NCBI GenBank assembly: GCA_026874595.1
Contig: CM049313.1
Location: 52,377,659-52,441,658 of the forward strand
Reading direction: 5' to 3'
Source: Sipunculus nudus
Taxonomy: Eukaryota > Annelida > Sipuncula > Golfingiida > Sipunculidae
Length of the DNA: 64,000 nucleotides
The position numbers and the translations under genes are program-made. Within the stretch, counting starts at the first letter, position 1; each line of letters starts with the position of its first letter. Shown here piece by piece: positions 45,791-57,500 of this stretch. The notes below the pieces were generated by a model, which did no database searches, was not told the DNA's origin, and saw only the letters and a list, made by a program, of their open reading frames with translations.

Positions 45791-47224
45791 ATGAAATATT
45801 AAAAACCAGCCGTCTATTTCCAAAACACCGACACTGCTTTCCAAGCACATTTCTCATAATAAATATTATCGTGTATTTGTCTTCACATTTTGCATGATAT
45901 GCACCGCATGAAACCTAACAATTTCGATTTATTATTAATAACTTGCTCCTGACGATTTTGGGGCATCATTTTCAGTAACCCACAGTAACCATAATTTATT
46001 CTCAGTTTATACTTGAGTCATATAGGTACTTTAAGGTCAATGAAACAGACATCTTCGGCAAAACTGTGATGGAGGTTAATTCAGGTTCCGCGATTTCACA
46101 TGGTAAGGGCTCTGTAACCGGATAATAAGCTCTTTTCAAGTATGGGAGACGTCACATATTAATAACGTATACCTCTCGGGGTCGCTTATTATGCCGGAGA
46201 AGATAACTGGATTTGGAACTATTTGTGTCCAAAAATTTCTCGACAATAATACGAAATTGACCCTGACGTCTGTCTGAGAACGTAGGTAATGTGTAAAACA
46301 TGTTAGGTCTTGATACATGTAAAATGGATGGTTGGTCAGATCAACAACAGGGACTGTTGAGCTCTATAGGTTGGTTTTTTTTATTGTAATTACTATACAA
46401 GTTTTGTATTTCATCTGAAACAACTTTTTCGAAAAAAAAATCATGTTGTGAAAAGGGTAAACTTGGTTTATTGACATGTCTTCGCAAAAATGTTTTAATT
46501 TGACAGGGTGATACTCGCGGGTGATGCCCATTTATCCTCGGTCCTTCGTTATCTAACACCTCGTAAAAGTCAGACAGTACAATCACTGCGTTGGATATTG
46601 CTTTTGGCAGCATTTTTGTGCTGGATATTTCGCATTAATTTTTATGCAAATTTAGTCAAAACTAAATGCATGCGCATTGTCTACTAAAACCCGTTCATTC
46701 GCAATCAACGGCAACGATACTTATACACATTATATTATTGGAATACTGAGTAATTTGGAGTCCTGCTGCTTTCAATCTCAGCTTGTTCATTGCGAAGCAG
46801 TACGGCGTGTAAATGTAACATATAGTTCTGTGAATTTTCATTGATCTAGCTTTACCGCTTTTACAGTTATTTTCTTGTAAAGTTAGGTTCACCTGGTTCC
46901 CATTGATCTTATTTCCTAGAGATTAATCAGTTCCGGCTGAGAAATGAGTATAGGCGTTTAATCTCAGTGAAGTCTAATTCAATAACAAATAATCCACTGA
47001 GTTGCATTACTTACTAAAACTTATAACTTAAAACTTACAAATTCATGTCTCCTAAAAGAAATATTTATTATTGGAGGACTGATATGACAGCCTGCCAAGT
47101 GATCTATGGTACTTGGCGACATGATTATAAGGGATAACGCTAGAGCAAAAGGCAAGCGCCGGTAGCTAGATCACAGGGCCTTCAAACCTAAGTGCGAGGT
47201 GTCTTATCGCAAACAAGCAACATG
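45791..47224. other. No recognised gene
   Basis: A 90-codon frame on - (46341-46613) starts in a fair context (AAAAATG) but has no recognisable domain, so it is not called. The rest is AT-rich. Confidence 0.4.
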
Positions 47225-47437
47225 CAGAAGCGGATCTAGGGGGTCCAGACCCCCCTCCTCCCTTTTGTTTCATCCGCTGCAAGCTTTTTAAGAATTTCAG
47301 ATAAAATTTTGCGGCCTGGACTCCCCCCCCCTCTTTTCTGGAGCTAGTGATCTTTTTTTTTTTAGATTTTTCATTGGTCCTCCTAGGTTTGACCCTTGAT
47401 CCCCCTCTCCTTTTTCTAAATCCTGGATCCGCCCCTG
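47225..47437. mobile_element. hAT-like MITE, 213 bp
   Basis: The ends CAGAAGCGGATCTAGG and CCTGGATCCGCCCCTG are imperfect inverted copies of CAGGGGCGGATCCAGG, a form of end common in hAT elements. GGGGGTC and GACCCCCC runs sit inside each end. The expected eight-base target duplication is not evident (GCAACATG against AAATGGGC), perhaps from decay. Confidence 0.6.
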
Positions 47438-49465
47438 AAATGGGCCGGAACCCGGAATCTTAGTAGACTCTCCTGTCTAATTTAAACTTGCTTGGTATTT
47501 GTTTGTACGGCATTTGTGCTTAGTGTTATAAGTAACGTGAGATATTACAGGATATTACGATCCAGTCACTGAAATAGGGGAGTCTATTATCATGGTGAGA
47601 TTATGCAGAGCCATAGATATCTCGGAAAATCAATATTCTTATTATTATTAAAGGGTCAATTAATTGTGCATGTGTCACTGATTACGGTATGAGATCCTGT
47701 ACAATTTATGTGAATTTATTAAAAAAAAAACACCTCAGTCACCTACATGAAAGATGCAAATAAAAATACACGTAGAAAAATTCTAATGTGAAATTAACAG
47801 TTTCATGTTATCCTGAAACATTTTATTTTTAAATCAGTCGTTTGCTTTTTTTCAGCGATATCCATTGAATTTGAACGGAGGAATGTGTGAGCTATATAAG
47901 CTGAGTACTTATATTACCATGTTTCATAATTTAATTGTTAGTGATGTTTTAGGCTCCGATACATCACATTTTGCTTATCCAACAGTTTGTCTGCATATAG
48001 TATTTATTTATTTACGGACAATTGGAGGCCGGGTTGGGCCTTGGTTATTGTCTATAAGGGAGTATTTCACGGTCTTTCATTACCGGAAGGCCCGTTCAAG
48101 TTCCGGTGATACAGATACCCTGAAAGAATGATTTTCCTTTATTATGAAATATAAATCAGAACTTCCATAATTTTCATAATTGTGGATTTTTACAAGGATA
48201 ATTTGAGCAGGTTTGAGCTAGCTTTCACTTCCGTTATTTTTGCTTTTATTATTATTGCTTTTGTCATCGGTAGTATTTGAGAAAGCTCAATTTTATTGCC
48301 ATTCTGGTCCTATTATATCTTCTTGATTGGGCTAATATTGTCCATGCTATATCCATACATTGACTTCCTTGTGGCTACAGTACATCTTACTTAACAGGCA
48401 AATCTGTATGGCATGATGGCAAATTTGCTACATAAAATTCTAATCCTTAGTTATTTTTTTTATATTATTGAGAGTCCGTTTTCATGTAGCATATCCAATA
48501 TGGACTTTTTTTCATGTAGTATAGCCAACGTATTTATAGGATTACTTGTGTAGCCCCGATGCTTCTGGTTGCGGCGGCGGCTAGAATTAAAGGGAGGGTC
48601 TACAGGGTCCGATTCTGCCAGTGTGCCGCGAAGATTATTTTTACTCCGATTGAGAGCCGAATAAGGCCTTCTTCACCAGCAGTCATAAAAAACATAAGCA
48701 AAGCTGAGGTTAAATTGTATAAATGTTTGGAAATCGTTCATTATTCCTTGCAATCAAAGTTTTAAGCGCTGCACCTGTTTCCAACTTCATTAATGTCGTA
48801 ATTGTTAGTTTACCAGTGAGCTATAGCAATTGTGCAGCGTCCGCCTGTCTTCTCTCATTTACCACTAGCAGATTTTCTCAGGAATGTTTGAACCGATACT
48901 CCCGAAAATGCATTTAAGTATTAAATTTATCAGGTGGGCCACAAACAAAAATTGGCGGCTCCACCTACAATTTTGGTTATTGCATGTGCGTGTTTGCCTT
49001 ATGGACCATTAAGAAACACTTATTGCACTTTTTTTTTAAAATATGGCCTATCCTGCAGTCATGATGTTACTGATAAAAAAATTAAGGTATTTATATCATC
49101 TTTGTCAGCATGTCAATTGTCAAGAAAATAGCCTTAAAAATTTGTTTCAGAACCATATCAAATAACTTGGTGCTCTGGCGCAGGTTCGTGCCCTTTTCCA
49201 TTTAATTCCGACACAATGGTTGTCTTTTCTCAGCAAAAGGCTGTATATGCATTCTCACTATATTTTGCAAAGAAAATGATGTAGATAAAGCAAATCACTT
49301 CGTTAAATGGTGGGGGGGGGGGCAGTTATCTTCATGAGGATTTTCATTCAGTTTCCATCTTCATTTAAAACAGTTTATGAGCGGTTTTATTAAGACTCCG
49401 CACTTTAAATTCAAAAGCCATGTGAGTCCAAAAGTGAAGTTCTGGCGGTGATCCCCAAAGCAAAC
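47438..49465. other. No recognised gene; one G-run
   Basis: Poly-G lies at 49312-49322. Short frames at 47865-48131 and 48559-49131 have no recognised domain. Words TTTTCATGTAGYATA recur at about 48479 and 48509. Confidence 0.45.
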
Positions 49466-49941
49466 TGAATACTATATAAGTCCGTTACATATTTAGAAGA
49501 AGATCTATAACTGCTGCAAATATCGGAAATCTCCACAGACTGACTCACATTCTTCTGAGTACGCTGGAATATTTCTCTCTCCTCTCCTCGGCTCTAAACA
49601 CAGCCCCCTATTTATAACTTTTCATCTCAAGCCGAAAACTTTCCATTTCCCAAACATTCCAACGAACGAAACTATACATTATACACACGCCCAACAGAAC
49701 AATACAAGACACACGTTCATAGAGCGCGAACAGCCTAGAATATTCCAGATGAGCGCTGTGTCTCTACACGCCAGGGTTCAACCAGCACGGATTAAACCGA
49801 GCGCTGCGTCTCTACACATCCGAGTTTACACGTGGGCCGCACCCGGCTAGGCGAGTTTGCTACAGCAACGAGCCACGCCTCCGCCATACCAATCAAGTGT
49901 CAACAACACTCCTGCGTACGAAAAAAAAGACTTCTGTCACA
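49466..49941 (-). mobile_element. Possible LTR or stand-alone promoter with a strong TATA box
   Basis: On - the segment starts TGTGACAG and ends TATTCA. It contains a duplicated word (TGTAGAGACRCAGCGCTC near 49757 and 49808), a GAATATTC heat-shock-type site (49738-49745), a clear TATAAATAG and a strong 5' splice donor GTGAGTCAG near 49550. Just past its end on - is TGGGGATCACCGCCAG, which could be a primer-binding site. No coding region follows and no second LTR was found. It may be the relic of a retrotransposon or an ordinary gene promoter whose exons I cannot see. Confidence 0.35.
49608..49616 (-). promoter_or_regulatory. TATA box on the minus strand
   Basis: TATAAATAG followed by GGGGGC is a near-ideal core promoter element. 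Transcription would start near 49580 and run toward lower coordinates. Confidence 0.5.
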
Positions 49942-50029
49942 GTAATTACTTGCTGGTCACCAGGTTGTGTGTATTAGTTTTTTTTTCAGTTTTCCTACAT
50001 ATTACCATTGTTTAAGTCATGTTGAATGT
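49942..50029. other. Short unassigned stretch
   Basis: T-rich linker before the next repeat. Confidence 0.4.
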
Positions 50030-50515
50030 CATGTTAGAAGATTCGAAACACGATTTTCGCAAATTGTCCACCGCCTGACTCAATGGGTGCTCAAATTCAT
50101 GTCTGTGGCCGTAAGATCGCAAAAAAATAAGAAACGATGACCTTATTCAGGTTTCCATGGAAAATTGCCTAGAACATCCCTATATGGATTTTTAGAAGAT
50201 TCAACGTCGAAAAGAGAAAAAAAATAATTCGTAAAAATTAGACAAAAATAAAGGTGGTGCCACTAGTCTTCAGGAACTTGAGAAACACTCCATATCCATT
50301 TTGCCTGGAAAGAAACATGGCAAACAGTGATTTATTTATTTAGATAGCTAGGAGGATAAAGGTAGCAGTGACCTAATTTCAGGTGTCCTACACAAACTTG
50401 TATTGACATCCATCGGTTATGATTCGTGCCTTTAAATGGATGACGGAACGGACCAAGGACAAAAGTGATCGCTAAAGCTCAGATTACTTTCAGTCAACTG
50501 AGCTAAAACTTACTG
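50030..50515 (+). repeat. Diverged member of the 21.4 kb array family
   Basis: It repeats GAAGATTC, GGGTGCTCAAAT, GGCCGTAAGATCGCAAAA, GATGACCTTATTCAGGTTTCC and ends with ACGGACCAAGGACAAAAGTG, ATCGCTAAAGCTCAG and CAACTGAGCTAAAA. The palindrome is decayed to GAAACGATGACCT. Its 3' end matches that of the 53.5-56.1 kb array. Confidence 0.75.
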
Positions 50516-52510
50516 GAGATTGATGCCTGATACAAACATTTCAAATTTGAAAATGGTTCAGTATTACAGACATAGATTCCTGAACTCCCTATATTATATA
50601 ACAAATCTATGCGGGTCTTTTCATTGGAAATGAACTATTAGATTTCTAAAAGGTTACCTATATTAAATAATTCTAGCTTTTGCAGTATTATCATATGGGA
50701 AAAAATCACAGGTGAGCTTTGGGTCTTTGGCCCTTGTTTTTAAATCTCCTGTAAGGACCTGGGATTATTCATGTCATATATGCAGAGGTAATTTCACGGA
50801 ACAAACTCAGTGGATCAATATTACCCGTCCATGGAGTGGCAGGCAGCAGGTGCATCATCTTCGTTGCTTCTTTGCTATGTTACGCTCATGCCACAGCTCA
50901 TCATCTTCCATCTATACCTAATATGCAGTATGGAATGGGGGTGCTTTTATTTTGGTTTGGCTGAAATCAATCAAATGCTGAATCAATTAGACACGAAGTT
51001 GGCCTAAAGCTCAGTAAAATACACTGAGATAGGTTGAATCAGTCACTGGATTTACAGCATATATGGCTGAGCTGTGTATTCAAGCAAGGCGGGGGCATTC
51101 ATCGAAGAAAAAATGGTCAAGAAAAGCTATGTGCACACCAACGTCTTGTAATAGGGGTTTTATTTTTTCAGGTTTTCTTATATAATATTTAATTTGTTTA
51201 TAATCATGCATTCTATTTACTTTTATTTTTGCAAATGATTAGTTTATTTCAAAACATTCTATAAAAAATGGATATAAACACAAAAAGTTTACTGTTTAAA
51301 CGAGTTTATTATTATTTCTTGAATCCCTGGACAGCAAGGCCGTTTAGAAATGTATTCTACAAAATCGTTGTATGGTCAATAAGCCAGCCAATGCCCCTAT
51401 GGGTTCATTTGGGCCATGAGTCAGGTCCGCTAAAGCGTTTTGGTCCGTTTTTGTTTCTTGATTCAATCAGCGATAACGATAACACCTATGCGATATGTAC
51501 GCCAATAATGACAAAGAATACTGCCAGCACTCGAAAAATATTACAAGTGTCTACAAACGAACCAACTGGTCAGGTGTGTTTGGGCGCAGTCATAATGCTA
51601 GGTCTTTCAACCTACCTGATTTACTGCAAGTCATGATGTATATCAGCGGACGCCGATTCGCCACCTGATGTCTAAACCCATTAAAAGCCGCGACTCATTG
51701 CACCGGTCGCATCTGCTCATATAGCGGTAGATTTCCACTGTCTTGGGAGCATATGCAAGGTTCGCGAAAACATTCCTCAATTGACACTGAGCACTCTCCA
51801 AGTGTGGTCCAAATTTTATATCGTCAGTAATTTTCAGGATCAGGACAGAGTATATTGCAGGGTTCATGTCTGCCTTTTACAGATTCTGGGCTCTTTTGAT
51901 TTTTTCCATGCATCTATCAGCATTGCCTATATTGTTATATCTTGACATAAACTTCTTGGAGCCTTTCCTTGACAACTTAGATAATTCAAATGCAACAACT
52001 ACTTAAAGTTTACATCCCCAGAGGAGCGTATTCAGACCAAACAAAAAAACATCATTGTGTAGAAAGCAGCAGTAAATGATAACGAAGCTAATTAATCCAC
52101 GTGGTCTTGAGCTTCCGTCAGTTTCTTCCAATCGTGTCTCATTTTATGCTATATGACTATGTCGCAATGCCATCCAGACATATTAGCAACACCTCATAGA
52201 GCTCATATGCAGCCCTGCTATTTTTTCATATTTATGCAAGGGCGAGGGTATATATCTTTTCAGCAAGGGGGGGGGGGGTTATGATCACCCCCAGCCCATG
52301 CTATTTAGAGGATAATATTTATATATCGAAAATGAGATATGTTAATAATCAGAAATACAGACTTTGGTTCCATTTCTCAGTTTACCATGAAATATGTTTT
52401 ATTTTAAACATGGTTTAGAAGTAACCTAAACGGGAAACATAATACATTATTTTTAAAAGCTTTTACTTAATTGTTATATATTTATACATGTGTAACAAAG
52501 ACAATTTAAG

Positions 52511-52548
<38 letters not shown>

Positions 52549-53489
52549 ATTTGTGTGTGTGTTATTAAAAAGTAGTCTTTAAGTTTGATAATCCTCCCGC
52601 TCCAAGTCATGCCCCCCTTCAAGATAAATTGACACCACTTGCCCCTCCAACAATTTCCCCCTTTTTTTCTTGCATTATTAGTATATCTCTTTTAAATTAG
52701 AGTGTCTCATCTGTAATTTACCTTGAATGTCATCAGAGATCAATTATATGTCCTGTGTTGATCTTTCTTACAATTTCTCTCACAACCTTTCCTTGCTTCA
52801 GCCGAACTTTCTTTTAAGACAACCAAAAGCAACCAAGTTAACACATTTAACGGTTCCTTTAAATTATAAGCGTTTGTAATTAAGTGTTTGAAGCATTAAT
52901 CACATCTGCTGTGTTTTACTCACGTCAAAATCGAAGTATTTGTACCTGGCTTCAGTAGTTCAACTAAGTCCGATGTTCGCACCGATAATTTGCAGGAAAC
53001 ATTAGGCCAATATAAATATAAAGTCTCCGTACTGACTGAAGCCTTGTCTTGATTTATATGTTGCAATGCCAATAGTCTTTTCTAATGATATGCATCTAGC
53101 TCTATGAGAGATTAATCGAAATTAAAACAAGTTGCATTTAAACTACATTTATTAAACCTTACAAAACACAGCTTTAAAGGTGCCAATTTGCCTACCTTTT
53201 GAAAACTCGGAACTCTCTGTGTATATATAAATGATGTAAGGGTAATTTTGTTTGTGAAACGGCCTTTGTGAAGGATGTGTAAATTTGTTTACCAAAAACA
53301 TGTTTGGTTTGTAAACACAGCAGTGTAAACAAACGGGAAAACATGTAACATTAGGTCGTAGGTTTCGTACATGCCGAGGGAGAAAGGTCACTTGCTGCAA
53401 AATTTTTTGCCAAGCTCTGCTTTATCTGACTTGATGCCAGATGCCCTTGTTGAAATTGTTTTGATTATTTGGCAGACCACCACATATTA
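50516..53489. other. No recognised gene; poly-G and TA tracts
   Basis: G-run 52267-52278 and TA run 52512-52547. The 122-codon frame at 51268-51636 (+) is the longest and has no recognisable domain or codon character. Nothing else can be assigned. Confidence 0.45.
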
Positions 53490-56140
53490 AAACAAGTGAC
53501 CCATGGGTCATGACGCTCAGCCGACTGACATATTGGCAATGTGTCCTTTCACAGGCAACTAATTAAAATAATGTCCAGCCTTTCCTGAGGAATCTGGCAC
53601 TTATTTTGCATTATTTCTGGGGTGCTCAAACATACCCCAAAACTCTGGAATGTAGGTCAAAGTGACCGAATTTCAGTTTCTGGGGAGAACTTTTGAGGAA
53701 CTCTCAGAATGTCAGGTTAGAAGTTTCTGGGCCAAATGGTTATGATTTCTGCCCTACTTTGGTAACACATTTTCAGTCATTCTGAGGGATGCTTTTAAGC
53801 CCCATAGCTCAGAAAATATGGGTAACAGAGACCAAAATTCACGTTTCCAAGGAGACTTCTCATGGACCTCCCTGGATTAAGAGTGAGAAGATTCCAGGTC
53901 CAATGGTTATGATTTGTGCCCTGCTTTGGCTCAAAGTAGAGAGAAAAAAAATAGTAAACAATAAAAAAAATACAGGTGGTGCCATCAGCCTGCAGAAACC
54001 AATAAAATATTCCATAACAAATATTACAAGCAAAGGATCATGGTAATCAATGCATTGGTTGTTAAGATACTTGAGCTTTTGTATCAATTTTTTTATTATT
54101 TTTGGGGGGGGGGTACTTCTGAGCCCCATAGCTTGAAGAATATTGGTAACAGAGACGTAAGTCCAGGTTTCCACGGAGACTTTTCATGGACCTCTCTGGA
54201 TGTAAAGTAAAAAGATTCCAATTCCAGCGGTTACGAATTGTGCCCCGTTAACAGATGACCACATCTTTAAGAGGTCTCAAGAACAGAGAAAAAAATAGTA
54301 AAAAATAAAGAAAATACAGCTGGCGCCATCAGTCTGCAGAAACTGATGAAACATTCCATGACAAATATCTATGCAAAGAATCATGGTGATCAATGCATAA
54401 GTTGTTCAGATACTTGAGCTTATGCATCAAATTTTTCATTTTTCTCAGGGGGGGGGGTACTTCGGGTTTCCATGGAGACTTTTCATGGGCCTTTCTGGAT
54501 GTAAAGTTAGAAGATTCGAGGTCAAGCGGTTACGATTTGTGCCCTGTTAACAGATGACCGCATCTTTAAAGGTCTCAAAAAAGAGAAAAAAATCGTAAAA
54601 AATAAAAAAAAAATACAGGTCTCGCCACCAGTCTGCAGAAACTGATGAAAGACTCCATGATCAATATCCATGCAAAATATCATGGTAATGAATGCATTAG
54701 TTGTTCAAATACTTGAGCATTTGTATCAAATTTTCATTGTTCCGGGGAGGGGGTATTTTGCAGCCCCATAGCTTGAAGAATATGGGTAACAGAGACCTAA
54801 ATCCAGGTTTCCAAGGAGACTTTTCACGGATCTCTCAGGATTTAAAGTAAGAAGGTTCTAGGTCAAGCGGTTACAATTTGTGCCCTGTTAACAGATGACC
54901 ACATCTTTAAAGGTCTCAAAAACAGAGTTTAAATAGTGAAAAGTAAAGAAAATACAGGTGGCGCCATCAGTCTGCAGAAACTGATGAAACATTCCATGAC
55001 AAATATCTATGCAAAGAATCATGGTGATCAATGCATAAGTTGTTCAGATACTTGAGCTTATGCATCAAATTTTTCATTTTTCTCAGGGGGGGGGGGGGGT
55101 ACTTCGGGTTTCCATGGAGACTTTTCATGGGCCTTTCTGGATGTAAAGTTAGAAGATTCGAGGTCAAGCGGTTACGATTTGTGCCCTGTTAACAGATGAC
55201 CGCATCTTTAAAGGTCTCAAAAAAGAGAAAAAAATCGTAAAAAATAAAAAAAAAATACAGGTCTCGCCACCAGTCTGCAGAAACTGATGAAAGACTCCAT
55301 GATCAATATCCATGCAAAATATCATGGTAATGAATGCATTAGTTGTTCAAATACTTGAGCATTTGTATCAAATTTTCATTGTTCCGGGGAGGGGGTATTT
55401 TGCAGCCCCATAGCTTGAAGAATATGGGTAACAGAGACCTAAATCCAAGTTTCCAAGGAGACTTTTCACGGATCTCTCAGGATTTAAAGTAAGAAGGTTC
55501 TAGGTCAAGCGGTTACAATTTGTGCCCTGTTAACAGATGACCACATCTTTAAAGGTCTCAAAAACAGAGTTTAAATAGTGAAAAGTAAAGAAAATACAGG
55601 TGGCGCCATCAGTCTGCAGAAACTGATGAAACATTTCATGACAAATATCCATGCAAAGAATCATGTTGATCAATGCATAAGTTGTTCAAATACTAGAGCT
55701 TTTGTATAAAATTTTAAATTTTTTTTTCGGGGGGGAGGGGTTATTCAGAGCTCCATAGCTTAAAGAAAAAGGGTAACAGAGACCTAATTCCAGATTTCCA
55801 AATAAACGTTTCATGAACCTCTCTGGTTGTAATGTTAGAAGATTCCAGGTCAAGCGGTTAAGATTTGTGCCCTGTTAACAGATGACCGCATCTTGAAAGG
55901 TCTCAAAAATAGAGGGGGAAAATCGTAAAAAATAAAAAAAAAATACAGGTGGCGCCACCAGTCTGCATAAACTGATGAAACACTCCATGATCAAAATCCA
56001 TGCTAAGAATCACGGTAATCAATACATTAGTTGTTCGGTTACGATTTGTGCCTAGTCAACGGACGGACAGACAGACAGACGGATGGACGACAGTCAATGA
56101 GTGATTGCCTAAGCTCAGATGACTTACAGTCAGCTGAGCT
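53490..56140 (+). repeat. Tandem array of a roughly 320-bp unit, with a newer 640-bp dimer duplication
   Basis: About seven monomers share GCCCCATAGCTTGAAGAATATGGG, TAACAGAGACCTAAATCCAGG, TTTCCAAGGAGACTTTTCA, GGTCAAGCGGTTACRATTTG, TGCCCTGTTAACAGATGACC, GTCTGCAGAAACTGATGAAA and CTCCATGATCAATATCCATGC, plus a poly-G run. Segments 54321-54958 and 54959-55600 are nearly identical dimers. The first unit still has AGGTCAAAGTGACCG (53654-53668), linking the array to the 21.4 kb family. It ends in a GGACGGACAGACAGACAGAC tract (56058-56077) and a hairpin. Confidence 0.9.
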
Positions 56141-56144
56141 AAAA
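56116..56144 (+). repeat. 3' hairpin of the tandem repeat family
   Basis: AGCTCAGATGACT pairs with AGTCAGCTGAGCT around a three-base loop, with one mismatch. A weaker copy stands at the equivalent position near 50476-50504, so the hairpin marks the family's 3' end. Confidence 0.6.
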
Positions 56145-57259
56145 AACGGAACAAGCAGCCTGAGTGTTCGTGATATCCACGTTTTCTGGCCTATTTTTAT
56201 AAATGCTCTTTAGGACAACCTTTAGATTATAAAGGTCAGATAGGTGATTGACCCCTTTAAAGTAAAGACATGGCTCTACAAATTACACAAATGTGTATCC
56301 ATCAACATACTGGTTGTATTTTGAGATGATTTCCTCATCCAGTAATATCCATTGTTACATCATGGCAATATATAGATGCAATACTATTGTAATGGATGCA
56401 AGACGAAAAAAGGAACAGCTTAAGATTGGAGGCGCGTACTCTCTGTGCCCCCTCTTGATGTGCCCATGAAATGTTATATCTGCAATCAACTCTGTCATAT
56501 GTCGGCAATCAACAATGTGAACCTAGTCAATGTTAATCAACACGTCAGGTGTCTGTTGGATTGAATGAACTCCTCATCTGCAGTTAACTGTCATTTAATT
56601 ATTCTCTCAGCAAGGTCTTGATGCTAATTAACATGAAAGAGGCTGCCAGAGGAATGCCAAATGTATAAACAAATGTGTTATATTTCTGACTGTCGAGAAT
56701 AATGCAAGTTACATGGGAATTCATTCGTGTTATAAATCATACATCATGTTTCAATAATTGCCACAACCAACCTTTTAAATAAAAGTTGATTTTATGCTAA
56801 TTCTAATTCAAGGCGTTGTGGAAACAGTCATACCCTTATGTCCAGTGACTTTCAATATACCGCTTTTAAGCTTTCAAATAAATCATGGCAGAACAAAATA
56901 CGTATTCAACAGACGTAAACAAGGTTAGAGATCTATAAGTTCTTCTTTATTCGTATAAAGTTCTTCGAATGGAATGAATATCAAAAAAGTATGTCAGCTT
57001 TCAAATCTTTTGAGAAGATTAATTACTTGGTCCAACTGAATGTCATTGCTCGTGATTCATGTGCCTACACACGTCGACCACAGAAGACATGCGTTACTTT
57101 TACGAATCATCATTATTGAAAAAAAACTGAAGATGAAAGATTATAACTTGCAGCAGGTGAAGCTGTACGTTTCTGATTTCAAAACGTTCCGGCTGCCGGA
57201 GATTACAGCAGCGATTTTTCATATCTTATATAAGGACAAAGCTAAAGATAAAAAGGAGT
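56145..57259. other. No recognised feature
   Basis: AT-rich DNA; frames are short and unconvincing. Confidence 0.5.
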
Positions 57260-57500
57260 TTTTACTACCTTTTTTGTTTGTTTCGATAAAAATGATATAT
57301 GATCAGGGAAAAGCAATTTAATAACAATATTTTTTTTTCTAAACAGGTTAAACACTATACATAACAGAAGAAAACTAATCAAAATTGTATTATTTGATCT
57401 TCTTGAAAGATGAAAATAAAATCCATATTTTAAAGGGGGGGGGGGGGTAAAATTGACGCGGGCGGTGCCTCAGAACCATACATTTTATTGATTTTTTTGG
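57260..57500 (+). repeat. Interspersed repeat family C, copy 2, with a poly-G run
   Basis: Same order and orientation as 7795-8035, including ACATAACA, a 13-base G-run (57435-57447) and AATTGACGCGGGCGGTGCC. Confidence 0.8.

Noticed and set aside
46341-46613. 90-codon frame on - with a fair start context
   Set aside because: No domain, TATA or poly(A) signal in suitable places.
51268-51636. 122-codon open frame on +
   Set aside because: Longest frame outside the named genes, but it shows no domain, signal peptide, splice context or repeat relation. AT-rich DNA of this length gives such frames by chance.
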